This document shows, piece by piece, positions 1 through 7,715 of a stretch of 14,244 nucleotides of DNA (its first letter is position 1; every line of letters begins with the position of its first letter). Position numbers and translations under genes: made by a program. The stretch spans positions 1 through 14,244 of the forward strand of contig JAGZLW010000046.1 of NCBI GenBank assembly GCA_018364455.1, given 5' to 3'. Under the pieces are notes generated by a model. It was not told the origin of the DNA and made no database searches. It saw only the letters and a program-made list of their open reading frames with translations. This stretch comes from Streptococcus mitis. GTDB lineage: Bacteria; Bacillota; Bacilli; Lactobacillales; Streptococcaceae.

Positions 1-678
1 AGGTGTCATCAATCCATTATCCATCCCAACTGCCATCGCAAGATTGACATAGTTGTGAATGATAATGGTCTTGCCATCTTCTGTCAATGAAGCGTTGATA
101 TAAGGATGCTTCATCAAGATTTTCACAACAGCAAGTGAAAGAAGATCTGTTACAGTAGTCTTCTTCCCAGTTGCTTCCATAATTGGCTCAAGAACCTTCT
201 TACGAAGAGCCAACATTTCAGTCATATCAACTTCATAGTTGAGCGTGAAGGTTGGCGCAGTTAGGTAAGATTCAACCATGCGTTGGGCAATAACCTTACG
301 CATTGGTGTCATTGGAATACGCTCGATTTCACCGTATGGTGTTACATTATCAGGAACTTCTTCCACTTTTTCAATCTGAGCAGGAGACTTGATGCTATCG
401 TTTTCGATATTTTCAGGAAGCAAGGCCAAAACGTCCTTCTTCATGATCTTACCACGATGTCCCGTTCCTTGGATTTCCTGCCAAGCAATGTTATGTTCGA
501 GGGCAATTCGTTTTGCAAGTGGCGAAATGCGAACCACGTTTGTGTCTTTATAAGTTTCCACGTCTTCTTTGTGGACACGACCGTTTGCACCTGAGCCAGA
601 AACGTCGTAAAGGTTGATCCCTAGATCATCCGCTAACTTTCTAGCCGCAGGAGTCGCTCTTAGCTTGTCATCAGCCAT
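1..678 (-). CDS. pdhC: Pyruvate dehydrogenase E2 (dihydrolipoamide acetyltransferase), partial, lacks lipoyl domain
   Basis: The 5' part of the gene is present: 226 codons from ATG at 678 to the window edge, still open. The product is the E2 core, which moves acetyl groups from lipoyl-lysine to CoA. It opens with two tandem peripheral-subunit-binding domains: residues about 7-43 (ATPAARKLA...GxxGRVxKxDV) and 50-87 (ISPLAKRIA...GxGxRGKIMKKDV). A linker (about 88-115) follows, then the start of the acyltransferase domain (IPMTPMRKVIAQRM, APTFTL). The usual N-terminal lipoyl domain with its DKA lysine is absent. In pneumococci, as I recall, the lipoyl domain is carried by the E3 subunit. GGAGAGG lies just upstream of the ATG. 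The 109-bp gap after pdhB contains a small inverted repeat (ACATAA-N6-TTATGT, 766-783) but no convincing promoter, so co-transcription with pdhAB is likely. Some streptococcal annotations call the gene acoC; acetoin dehydrogenase cannot be excluded from sequence alone. Confidence 0.93.
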   Translation of the reverse strand, partial: MADDKLRATPAARKLADDLGINLYDVSGSGANGRVHKEDVETYKDTNVVRISPLAKRIALEHNIAWQEIQGTGHRGKIMKKDVLALLPENIENDSIKSPAQIEKVEEVPDNVTPYGEIERIPMTPMRKVIAQRMVESYLTAPTFTLNYEVDMTEMLALRKKVLEPIMEATGKKTTVTDLLSLAVVKILMKHPYINASLTEDGKTIIIHNYVNLAMAVGMDNGLMTP

Positions 679-787
679 GACCTCTCCAATTCTATACTAA
701 GATATTAAGGACGAAGAGCTCTGCACCTAAAAGATACAAAGTTTCTCTTCAGCTTTATTTTGTTTACATAACTTATCTTATGTGATT

Positions 788-1780
788 CTATTCTTTGTTA
801 TATGTTTTACGGATGGCATCTTTGATGCTTTCAACTGTTGGAATCATTGCATTTTCTAGATTTTGTGCATAAGGCATTGGCACATCTTCTCCTGCGCAAC
901 GACGAATTGGTGCATCTAGATAGTCAAATGCTTCTGATTCTGAAATAATAGCTGAAATCTCTCCGATATAGCCACTTGTTTTATGGGCATCGTTAACGAG
1001 AACAACCTTACCAGTCTTCTTAACTGAGTTAATGATGATATCCTTATCAAGCGGAACAAGGGTACGTGGGTCAACAATTTCAACTGAAATGCCTTCTTCT
1101 GCTAATTCTTCAGCAGCTTGAACCACACGGCGGAGCATTTTTCCATAAGTAACAACTGTTACATCTGTACCTTCACGTTTGATTTCCCCAACTCCAAGTG
1201 GAATCGTGTAGTCTGGATCAACTGGCACTTCCCCTTTTTGGTTAAATTCTGACTTATACTCAAGAATGATAACAGGGTTGTTATCACGGATAGAAGACTT
1301 GAGCAGTCCTTTCATGTCAGCAGGTGTACCTGGAGCCACAACCTTAAGTCCAGGAATATGAGTAAACCAAGACTCTAGTGATTGCGAGTGCTGGGCTGCA
1401 GAACCAACTCCATTACCAGCAGCGCATCGAACAGTCATTGGAACCTGACCTTTACCACCAAACATGTAACGTGTTTTAGCAGCTTGGTTGACGATATTGT
1501 CCATGGCAATAACCGAGAAGTCCATGAAGGTCATATCGACGATTGGACGAAGTCCTGTCATGGCTGCTCCTGCTGCTGCTCCAGAGATGGCTGCTTCAGA
1601 AATCGGACAGTCACGAATACGTTCTGGACCAAATTCTTCAAGCATTCCAACAGAAGTACCGAAGTCTCCTCCGAAGACACCGACGTCTTCTCCCATCAAG
1701 AACACATTTTCATCGCGACGCATTTCCTCAGACATAGCAAGGATAATAGTGTCACGGAAGGACATTGTTTTTGTTTCCAT
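788..1780 (-). CDS. pdhB: Pyruvate dehydrogenase E1 component, beta subunit
   Basis: The 330-residue protein has the length and layout of 2-oxoacid dehydrogenase E1 beta subunits, which pair with E1 alpha in a heterotetramer for thiamine-diphosphate-dependent decarboxylation of pyruvate. Early motifs are GEDVG (30-34) and PISEAAI (59-65), whose Glu63 is the family's cofactor-activating glutamate. The C-terminal transketolase domain contains VTVVTYGKML and the VEIVDPRTLVPLD strand that leads into the E2-binding region. The stop is TAG. The start is set by AAGGAG, which overlaps the TAA of pdhA, with only 15 bp between the genes; this suggests translational coupling and a balanced alpha:beta ratio. 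The gene is also annotated acoB in some pneumococcal genomes. The E1 assignment is firm; pyruvate rather than acetoin as substrate is inferred from the organism. Confidence 0.95.
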   Translation of the reverse strand: METKTMSFRDTIILAMSEEMRRDENVFLMGEDVGVFGGDFGTSVGMLEEFGPERIRDCPISEAAISGAAAGAAMTGLRPIVDMTFMDFSVIAMDNIVNQAAKTRYMFGGKGQVPMTVRCAAGNGVGSAAQHSQSLESWFTHIPGLKVVAPGTPADMKGLLKSSIRDNNPVIILEYKSEFNQKGEVPVDPDYTIPLGVGEIKREGTDVTVVTYGKMLRRVVQAAEELAEEGISVEIVDPRTLVPLDKDIIINSVKKTGKVVLVNDAHKTSGYIGEISAIISESEAFDYLDAPIRRCAGEDVPMPYAQNLENAMIPTVESIKDAIRKTYNKE

Positions 1781-1795
1781 TTTATCTCTTTCTCC

Positions 1796-2764
1796 TTAGT
1801 CTGCGTAAATATCTTCAAATGCTGATTCAAGTGGTGGGAATGGACTTTCCTCTGCAAATTTAACAGAAGCTTCTACTGCTTCCTTAACTTGCGCTTGGAT
1901 TTCTTCCAATTCTTCGGCACTTGCAATAGTGTTTTCAATGAGGTACTTGCGGAGGTTTTCGATAGGGTCTTTTTGTTTCCACAATTCGACTTCTTCACGT
2001 GTACGATATTTACCAGGGTCAGATGATGAGTGACCAAGCCAGCGATAAGTGACACTTTCAATCAAGACTGGACCATTGCCACCACGAACATGATCTACAG
2101 CTTTCTTAAATCCTTCATAGACGTCGATGACATTGTTACCGTCTTCGATGAACATTCCAGGAATTCCATAAGCAGCGCTACGTTGATGGATATGCTCTAC
2201 ATTGGTCATTTTCTTGATATCCGCAGAGATTCCATAACCGTTGTTAATGCAATAGAAAATGACTGGCAGGTTCCAGATAGAAGCCATGTTCACTGCTTCG
2301 TGGAAAACACCTTCGTTGGTCGCACCATCTCCAAAGAAGCAAACAACGATTTTACCGGTATTTTGCATTTGCTGACTGAGGGCTGCACCGACAGCGATTC
2401 CCATACCACCACCTACGATACCATTGGCACCAAGGTTACCAGCATCAAGGTCGGCGATATGCATAGAACCACCTTTACCTTTACAGGTTCCAGTGTATTT
2501 TCCAAGGATTTCAGCCATCATTCCATTGAGGTCAATTCCTTTAGCAATAGCTTGTCCATGACCACGGTGATTTGATGTAATTAGATCATCTAGATTGAGA
2601 GCCAACATAGCACCCACGTTAGCTGCCTCTTCTCCAACAGAAAAGTGCGTCATTCCTGGCACTTTCCCTTTCTTTACTAATTGTGCAATTTTTAAGTCCA
2701 TACGACGGATTTCTTCCATCTTACGGAACATTTCTAGCAAAAGATTTTTATCTAAAGTTGACAT
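1796..2764 (-). CDS. pdhA: Pyruvate dehydrogenase E1 component, alpha subunit
   Basis: The 322-residue protein binds thiamine diphosphate and decarboxylates pyruvate, passing the acetyl group to the lipoyl arm of the complex. The thiamine-diphosphate motif is clear: GDGATNEG at 145-152, ending in NN at 174-175. GKGGSMH (97-102) and the loop around YRWLGHSSSDPGKYR (240-254) are also typical of E1 alpha. It is the first gene of the pdhABC unit, with a strong promoter 35-63 bp upstream of the ATG. The ribosome-binding site (AAAGG, 6-10 bp before ATG) is moderate. In fermenting streptococci this complex supplies acetyl-CoA, for example for acetyl-phosphate and lipid synthesis. Synonym in some annotations: acoA. 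Confidence 0.95.
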   Translation of the reverse strand: MSTLDKNLLLEMFRKMEEIRRMDLKIAQLVKKGKVPGMTHFSVGEEAANVGAMLALNLDDLITSNHRGHGQAIAKGIDLNGMMAEILGKYTGTCKGKGGSMHIADLDAGNLGANGIVGGGMGIAVGAALSQQMQNTGKIVVCFFGDGATNEGVFHEAVNMASIWNLPVIFYCINNGYGISADIKKMTNVEHIHQRSAAYGIPGMFIEDGNNVIDVYEGFKKAVDHVRGGNGPVLIESVTYRWLGHSSSDPGKYRTREEVELWKQKDPIENLRKYLIENTIASAEELEEIQAQVKEAVEASVKFAEESPFPPLESAFEDIYAD

Positions 2765-2798
2765 CTTCTTGCCTTTCTAACTTTCTTCTTACCTTACT

Positions 2799-2827
2799 AT
2801 TTTACCGTTTTTGGAAAATACTGTCAA
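2799..2827 (-). promoter_or_regulatory. Sigma-70-type promoter of pdhABC
   Basis: On the minus strand there is a perfect -35 TTGACA (2822-2827), a 17-bp spacer and a -10 TAAAAT (2799-2804). It sits just after the terminator of the upstream unit and 35 bp before the pdhA start, so it should give high constitutive transcription. I see no cre site overlapping it. Confidence 0.85.
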
Positions 2828-2850
2828 AATTTTTCTCAAGTAAATTTCAC

Positions 2851-2890
2851 AAAATAAAAAAGAAACCCCCATGGAAACAAGGGATTTCCT
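2851..2890 (-). terminator. Rho-independent terminator after the MATE gene
   Basis: Read on the minus strand, GAAATCCC (2881-2888) pairs with GGGGTTTC (2862-2869) through one G-U pair, leaving a loop of about 11 nt. A tract of T, A and T follows (2851-2861). It lies about 30 bp after the MATE stop codon and separates that unit from the pdh promoter. Confidence 0.8.
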
Positions 2891-2917
2891 TATCAAGAAT
2901 ATTTTTTCACAAACTTT

Positions 2918-4279
2918 TTATCGTTTAGATTTTGCTAAAGATTCAAATCTCTTCATAATCACAGTTAAACGCCAACGGTAGAGAACCCCGCTCACGATTA
3001 GACTAATAATCAAACCGATCCAGTAAGAATAAGCTCCAAAATCTGTTAGGGAATCAAATAGCATAGCTACTGGGATTGTTACACCCCAATAACCAACCAA
3101 ACCAAGGTAAAAAGGAATAACGGTGTCCTTATAACCCCGCAAAATTCCCTGAAGCGGTGCTGCAAAGGTATCTGCTAACTGAAAGAAAAGACTGTAAGTT
3201 AAAAAGCGCGCTGTCAAATCGATGAATTCTGGGTCGTTACCATAAAGACTAGCCACATTTCCCCTAAAAATATAAAGGAAAGATAAGGTGAAGCCTGCAA
3301 AAATAAGTGCTGTCCATCTTCCTAGACAAATATAGGTTTTCGCATCATCAAATCGCTTGGCTCCCACTTCATAGGAAACGACAATAGCCATAGCCGATGA
3401 GATACTCATAGGAAAGGCGTACATAAGACTTGAAAAGTTCATGGCTGACTGGTGACTAGCGATAATCAAGGACGAGAACTTAGCCATAATCAAGCCAACC
3501 ACGGAAAAGATAGCCACTTCGGCAAAGACAGTTCCCCCAATAGGTAGACCTAAACGAACTCCTTCCTTGATTTTATCCATATTAAGCGAAATGCGTTTCT
3601 CAAAATGCAAGGCTTTGAGCTTCTCCTGTTTAAATAAAACCAGAACAGAAATTCCCAGCAAGACCCAGTAGGCCAAGGATGTTCCTAAACCAGCACCAGC
3701 CCCTCCCAGTTCTGGAACACCAAAGGCCCCGTAAATCAAGAGATAGTTAAATCCACTATTGAGAGGAAGTAACAAAAGCATGAGGTACATGGACAGTTTG
3801 GTCAAGCCCAGCGAATCCAGCAAGGAGCGAATGACACTAAAAAGCAACAGGGGGATAATCCCGATAGATAAAAACCAGAGATAGCGAACCGCTACTGCCG
3901 CCACCGGTGCTTCTAGTCCAATATGATTCAAGATTGGTGGTGCCAAGAAAAGCACCATCCCCAGCAAGACCACGGATAGGCCCAAGGCCAGATAGATGAA
4001 CTGGTAAAAATCAGATGCAACTTCTTCCTTTTTGCCTCGACCAAGATGGTGACCAATGATGGGTACCAGGGCTGATACAATTCCTGTTAGGAATGTAAAA
4101 AAAGGATTCCAGATACTGGTGGCCATAGATACACCAGCCAAGTCCATGGTATTGTATTGGCCTGTCATAGTCGTATCAACAAAGGAGGCAGAATAATTGG
4201 CAAATTGATAAATCAGGATAGGGAAAAATATCTTTAAAAATAAGATAAACTTGTCTTTAAAATGATGGGTTTGATACAT
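2918..4279 (-). CDS. MATE-family multidrug/toxin efflux transporter
   Basis: The 453-residue, very hydrophobic protein has about 12 predicted membrane helices in two homologous halves, the size and layout of MATE exporters, which use Na+ or H+ gradients to expel cationic compounds. The pseudo-repeated cytoplasmic motif appears once per half: GHHLGRGKKEEV (76-87) after helix 2, and SYEVGAKRFDDA (302-313) in the second half. The substrate cannot be read from the sequence. The start is ATG at 4279 with a weak GAGAG ribosome-binding site. It lies 41 bp after pyrC with no promoter seen between them, so it is probably the last gene of the ung-mutX-pyrC unit, ending at the terminator at 2851-2890. 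Confidence 0.92.
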   Translation of the reverse strand: MYQTHHFKDKFILFLKIFFPILIYQFANYSASFVDTTMTGQYNTMDLAGVSMATSIWNPFFTFLTGIVSALVPIIGHHLGRGKKEEVASDFYQFIYLALGLSVVLLGMVLFLAPPILNHIGLEAPVAAVAVRYLWFLSIGIIPLLLFSVIRSLLDSLGLTKLSMYLMLLLLPLNSGFNYLLIYGAFGVPELGGAGAGLGTSLAYWVLLGISVLVLFKQEKLKALHFEKRISLNMDKIKEGVRLGLPIGGTVFAEVAIFSVVGLIMAKFSSLIIASHQSAMNFSSLMYAFPMSISSAMAIVVSYEVGAKRFDDAKTYICLGRWTALIFAGFTLSFLYIFRGNVASLYGNDPEFIDLTARFLTYSLFFQLADTFAAPLQGILRGYKDTVIPFYLGLVGYWGVTIPVAMLFDSLTDFGAYSYWIGLIISLIVSGVLYRWRLTVIMKRFESLAKSKR

Positions 4280-4320
4280 ATAGTCTCTCTATTCTTTTTG
4301 TTTACAGAGCAGACTCCCAC

Positions 4321-5589
4321 CTAGTTTTGATAGACGATTTGTCCCTTACAGATGGTATATTTAACCTGCCCTTTTAAGCTTTCACCGATGAATGGTGAAT
4401 TAGCTGCTTTTGAAGCAAAATGGGAGTCCACAAGTCGGTCAGCCTTAGCATCAAAAATAGTGATGTCCGCTGGACCATTCTCAGCTAAATAACCTGCTTC
4501 AAAGTTGTAAAGCTTGGCTGGGTTATATGTCATTTTTTCAAGTAATTCCATCAAGCTCAACTCACCAGCTTCGACCAAATAAGTCAATCCGAGAGAAAGA
4601 GATGTTTCCAAACCAGTCATACCAGATGGCGCTTTAGTAATATCCTCAACGTTTTTCTCATCTGCATGATGAGGCGCATGGTCAGTCGCTATAACTGTGA
4701 TGACGCCTGATTTGAGACCTTCGATAACGGCACGACGGTCTGATTCCAAACGAAGTGGTGGATTCATCTTAGCATTGCTACCTTGTGTCAAAAGGAGCGC
4801 TTCGGTCTTAGAAAAATGCTGTGGCGCTACTTCTGCTGTGACTTGCGCACCTAGCTCCTGAGCAAACTCCACTACTTTAACACTTTCTTCCTTAGACAAA
4901 TGCTGAATATGAACATGTGCCTTAGTTGCGTAGGCAATCATGACATCACGCGCCATCATAGCATACTCAGCCACCCCAGTCGCACCGCAGATATGGAAAT
5001 GTTCTTTAGCAATATTTTCGTTAAACCCAAGAACACCGTTCAATCCTGGATCTTCCTCATGGAGACTAATAAAGGTATTAAGCTTTTTAGCTTCCTCCAT
5101 GGCTTCCTTGACAACTTTACTGCTTTCAAGCGGAATACCGTCATCTGAAAAACCAGCCGCACCTGCTTCTAAGAGTGCCTTAAAGTCTGTCAAGTCTTTC
5201 CCATTAAAATTCTTGGTAATAGTCGCAACCGTCTTGACATTAATCTTCTCTTTGGCAGCTGACTGGAGAACTTCTTGCAAAGTCTCTACATCCGAGATGG
5301 TTGGACTAGTGTTAGCCATCATGACGACAGTTGTAAAACCACCTGCAGCGGCAGCTAGGGCACCAGTATGGATATCCTCCTTGTGGGTTTGACCAGGTTC
5401 ACGGAAATGGACATGGATATCGACCAAGCCAGGAGCAACTACAAGACCAGTAGCATCAAGTACCTCTGCTCCTTCTTCCTTGATCTCAGGCGCAATTTTG
5501 ACAATTTTCCCATCTTGAACTAAGACATCACACACTTGATCCAAACCAGATCTGGGATCCATTACACGACCATTTTTGATTAATAGCAT
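4321..5589 (-). CDS. pyrC: Dihydroorotase (class I)
   Basis: The 422-residue enzyme cyclises N-carbamoyl-aspartate to dihydroorotate, step three of de novo pyrimidine synthesis in the cytosol. The amidohydrolase signatures are complete: DIHVHFREPG (57-66) with metal ligands His59 and His61, FSDDG (147-151) carrying the bridging aspartate of this class, SLHEED (175-180) with His177, HIQHLS (227-232) with His230, NPPLR (276-280), and ATDHAPHH (301-308) with the catalytic Asp303. The length matches class I enzymes such as those of Bacillus. AAAGGAG overlaps the end of mutX, 12 bp upstream, so the two genes are almost certainly co-transcribed. No PyrR-type attenuator is visible in this short gap. 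Confidence 0.97.
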   Translation of the reverse strand: MLLIKNGRVMDPRSGLDQVCDVLVQDGKIVKIAPEIKEEGAEVLDATGLVVAPGLVDIHVHFREPGQTHKEDIHTGALAAAAGGFTTVVMMANTSPTISDVETLQEVLQSAAKEKINVKTVATITKNFNGKDLTDFKALLEAGAAGFSDDGIPLESSKVVKEAMEEAKKLNTFISLHEEDPGLNGVLGFNENIAKEHFHICGATGVAEYAMMARDVMIAYATKAHVHIQHLSKEESVKVVEFAQELGAQVTAEVAPQHFSKTEALLLTQGSNAKMNPPLRLESDRRAVIEGLKSGVITVIATDHAPHHADEKNVEDITKAPSGMTGLETSLSLGLTYLVEAGELSLMELLEKMTYNPAKLYNFEAGYLAENGPADITIFDAKADRLVDSHFASKAANSPFIGESLKGQVKYTICKGQIVYQN

Positions 5590-5601
5590 CTGCTTTCTCC
5601 T

Positions 5602-6066
5602 TTATTCATAGAAATCAACTTGGGTATCCAACAATTTATCCCCATCATAAACAAACTTGGCTGAAAAGAAGGGTTTGTCCTCTAAAAGCCACTCAACAAA
5701 GGTGTGGTCACCTTCCCAAGTCGGCTTGCTCAAAACCTCATCATAGGGAACCCATTCTAGCGTCCCCTCATTGCAGTCAATCAAGTCGCCCTCAAACTCC
5801 GTCACCTTAAAAACATAGGTGTACCAGTCTAGATCTGGTGTAAATTCAGGAAAAGTGATGACACCTTTTAGAACTGGCTTGGCTTTCAGTCCCGTCTCTT
5901 CGAGGATTTCACGCGCCGCGCATTCCTGAGGGGTCTCACCTCGCTCTAGCTTACCACCTACACCAATCCATTTTCCTTTATGAACATCATTGGGTTTCTT
6001 ATTACGGTGGAGCATGAGCAGTTCTTTTCCATTATCAATGTAGCAAATCGTCGCTAACTGAGGCAT
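5602..6066 (-). CDS. mutX: NUDIX hydrolase, MutX/MutT-type 8-oxo-dGTP diphosphatase
   Basis: The 154-residue protein has a complete Nudix box at residues 38-60: G38, E44, R52-E53, E56-E57, G59 (pattern GX5EX7REUXEEXGU). These residues hold the Mg2+ used to split nucleoside diphosphate bonds. MutX of streptococci cleans oxidised dGTP from the nucleotide pool and prevents A:T to C:G transversions; assignment to that substrate rests on family likeness and on the neighbouring ung. AAGGAG overlaps the ung stop codon, with 9 bp between the genes. The pairing with uracil-DNA glycosylase forms a small DNA-damage-avoidance unit. Confidence 0.93.
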   Translation of the reverse strand: MPQLATICYIDNGKELLMLHRNKKPNDVHKGKWIGVGGKLERGETPQECAAREILEETGLKAKPVLKGVITFPEFTPDLDWYTYVFKVTEFEGDLIDCNEGTLEWVPYDEVLSKPTWEGDHTFVEWLLEDKPFFSAKFVYDGDKLLDTQVDFYE

Positions 6067-6075
6067 ATTTTCTCC

Positions 6076-6729
6076 TTATCTAAGCCAATCAATTGGCTCT
6101 TGTCCTGTCTCTTCTAAGAATGCATTGGCCTTGGAAAAAGGCTTGGAACCCCAAAATCCTCTGTAAACAGATAAAGGACTGGGATGGGCTGATTCGATAA
6201 TCAAGTGCTGAGGATTGGTAACTAAGACCTTCTTCCTGCGTGCATAGGCTCCCCAAAGTATAAAGACTACTGGCCTATCTAGATGATTGACCACCTGAAT
6301 CACAGCATCTGTAAATGGCTCCCATATCTGCCCAGCATGACCATTGGCCTGTCCAGAAGGAACGGTCAAGCAAGCATTGAGAAGTAAGACTCCTTGCTCA
6401 GCCCAAGCTGTCAAATCATGAGATTTCTTAACCCCAATGTCATCTGACAATTCTTTCAAGATATTTTGCAAGGATGGCGGAGCTGGGATAGAATCAGGTA
6501 CAGAAAAACTCAAGCCCTGAGCTTGACCTGGCCCGTGATAGGGGTCTTGACCTAAAATCACCACCTTAACTTCTTCAAGAGGTGTTGTCAAGAGAGCCTG
6601 AAAAACCTTTTCTTTGGGCGGATAAACAGTCCCCTGAGCATAGACCTGCTCCATAAACTGATTGATTTTCGCAAAATAACCTTCAGGTAATTGTCCCTTA
6701 ATCAAAGCATGCCAAGACGAATGTTCCAT
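6076..6729 (-). CDS. ung: Uracil-DNA glycosylase, family 1
   Basis: The 217-residue enzyme removes uracil from DNA and starts base-excision repair. Motifs are complete: the water-activating loop GQDPYHGPGQ (60-69) with catalytic Asp62, GLSFSVP (72-78), VLLLNACLTV (114-123) with the uracil-reading Asn118, and HPSPLS (182-187) with catalytic His182 and the DNA-intercalating leucine loop. The start is ATG at 6729, with GAAGGAG about 8 bp upstream. It is the first gene of the ung-mutX-pyrC-MATE unit and is read from an extended -10 promoter directly after the terminator of the HAD gene. Confidence 0.97.
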   Translation of the reverse strand: MEHSSWHALIKGQLPEGYFAKINQFMEQVYAQGTVYPPKEKVFQALLTTPLEEVKVVILGQDPYHGPGQAQGLSFSVPDSIPAPPSLQNILKELSDDIGVKKSHDLTAWAEQGVLLLNACLTVPSGQANGHAGQIWEPFTDAVIQVVNHLDRPVVFILWGAYARRKKVLVTNPQHLIIESAHPSPLSVYRGFWGSKPFSKANAFLEETGQEPIDWLR

Positions 6730-6757
6730 AGCCGACTCCTTCGTTTTTACTGCCTCT

Positions 6758-6766
6758 ATTATAGCA
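6758..6766 (-). promoter_or_regulatory. Extended -10 promoter of the ung operon
   Basis: On the minus strand TGC-TATAAT (6758-6766) is a textbook extended -10 element, 29 bp before the ung start. The expected -35 position falls inside the terminator hairpin and shows only a poor match (TGGTTT), which the TGn extension can compensate for. Confidence 0.75.
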
Positions 6767-6792
6767 AAAAGTGGCTTTCTAAACCACTTTTT
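6766..6792 (-). terminator. Terminator hairpin of the HAD gene, overlapping the ung promoter
   Basis: AAAAAGTGG (minus strand, 6783-6791) pairs perfectly with CCACTTTTT (6766-6774) around an 8-nt loop, and the trailing T run serves as the termination tract. The first bases of the hairpin overlap the HAD stop codon, and its end abuts the TGCTATAAT promoter element. It is A/T-symmetric, so it could also act from the other side. Confidence 0.75.
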
Positions 6793-7483
6793 ACAGTCTA
6801 TCTAAGCAATCCAGCAAGTCTTGGTAAGAATGGACTTCGTAGGTTGGCTGGGCTTGTGTGGGATTTTCGAGGTCATGAGGATTATACCAGATAGTGTCAA
6901 TCCCCGCATTATTGCCACCTTGAATGTCGGCGGTTAGGGAATCTCCAATCATCAGCGTCTTTTCTTTGCTAAAACCTGCAATCTGTTGGCCAATATTTTC
7001 ATAAAAGAGAGCATCAGGCTTTTGTGTTTGCAATTGTTCAGAGATAAAGACTTGATTGAAATAAGGTGCTAGACCAGATTGAGCCAAGCGCCCTGTCTGA
7101 ATGGCAGTAATACCATTTGTCGCAGCATACAGCTCATAATCTCGCTCGATGAGGCTATCCAAGAGTTCATGAGCACCTGAAAAGGTTTGTCCCTGTTGGG
7201 CTAAGTAAAATTGGTAACGCTGGGCTAGAAAACTACCATCTTTTTCCTGTCCAAAATGAGAAAATAAACGAGAAAAGCGCGTGTTAACCAGCTCTTGTTT
7301 ACTGATTTTCTTTTGTTCCAAGTCCTTCCATAGAGCCTTGTTCATAGGAACATAATAGTCTTTATAAGCCTGAATATCTGTAACCCCTTCTTCTTTCAGA
7401 AGTTGCGTCAAAGGCACATCCTCAGCATCATCAAAATCAAGAAGAGTGTGGTCAAGGTCGAAAAGTAGAAATTTGTAGGACAA
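6791..7483 (-). CDS. HAD-superfamily phosphatase, YjjG/noncanonical-pyrimidine nucleotidase type
   Basis: The 230-residue protein shows all HAD motifs: motif I FDLDHTLLD (8-16) with nucleophile Asp9 and Asp11, motif II ATNG (121-124), Lys155 in QKPDALF, and motif IV GDSLTAD (180-186). A helical cap lies between motifs I and II, as in the YjjG/YfnB group, which dephosphorylates pyrimidine nucleotides including damaged ones. This function is inferred from family likeness and from the neighbouring nucleotide-hygiene genes. The start is TTG at 7483: no in-frame ATG lies nearby, AAAGGAAAA is upstream at a good distance, and the motif I strand begins at residue 4. It is the last conserved core gene before the accessory region. 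Confidence 0.9.
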   Translation of the reverse strand: MSYKFLLFDLDHTLLDFDDAEDVPLTQLLKEEGVTDIQAYKDYYVPMNKALWKDLEQKKISKQELVNTRFSRLFSHFGQEKDGSFLAQRYQFYLAQQGQTFSGAHELLDSLIERDYELYAATNGITAIQTGRLAQSGLAPYFNQVFISEQLQTQKPDALFYENIGQQIAGFSKEKTLMIGDSLTADIQGGNNAGIDTIWYNPHDLENPTQAQPTYEVHSYQDLLDCLDRL

Positions 7484-7715
7484 TTTGAGGTTTTCCTTTC
7501 TAGTTGGTATATGTTGTTAAACTATTTGAATAACGTAATTTAGTTGTCCAACAAAAGTAATGAAAAATGAAATAGGGTTAAATTATGCAAAATAAAAATA
7601 TCTAAGTTGGCATCTCTAACAGGTTGATTGACAGAATCTTAAATTATCTTCTTGTTGCTCAGTAATATTTTCCATAAATTCATCTTATCACAACACTTAT
7701 TTTACACCATATTAT
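7484..7715. other. Intergenic stretch between the HAD gene and the helicase-like gene
   Basis: These A+T-rich 232 bases separate core and accessory genes. I see no hairpin with a T tract after the upstream gene and no convincing sigma-70 promoter for the HAD gene. The best -10-like match is CATAAT on the minus strand (about 7580-7590) without a fitting -35. The only symmetric element is a small GTTG-TC-CAAC repeat near 7543-7552. Confidence 0.5.

Noticed and set aside
283..594. Plus-strand frame of 103 codons
   Set aside because: It lies opposite the E2 gene, which reads through from 678 to the edge with full family motifs.
766..783. Inverted repeat ACATAA-N6-TTATGT after pdhB as a terminator
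   Set aside because: Arms are only 6 A+T-rich base pairs with no T tract, and pdhC needs to be read from the same transcript. It may be an RNA-processing site, but nothing supports this.
1382..1825. Plus-strand reading frame of 147 codons opposite pdhB/pdhA
   Set aside because: It is the antisense shadow of two clearly identified E1 genes, has a Cys/His-rich composition typical of such shadows, and no family likeness. The same holds for plus-strand frames at 2030-2575 and 4940-5392.
1..2764. Acetoin dehydrogenase instead of pyruvate dehydrogenase
   Set aside because: The two complexes share all visible motifs and pneumococcal annotations have used aco names, but this is the only such complex expected in these organisms, so pyruvate is the more likely substrate. 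Not fully excluded.
7629..7660. Plus-strand TTGACA that could be a -35
   Set aside because: No -10 at 16-18 bp and no gene on the plus strand to serve.
7616..7675. 19-codon frame downstream of the helicase-HTH gene
   Set aside because: No ribosome-binding site and no likeness to anything known.
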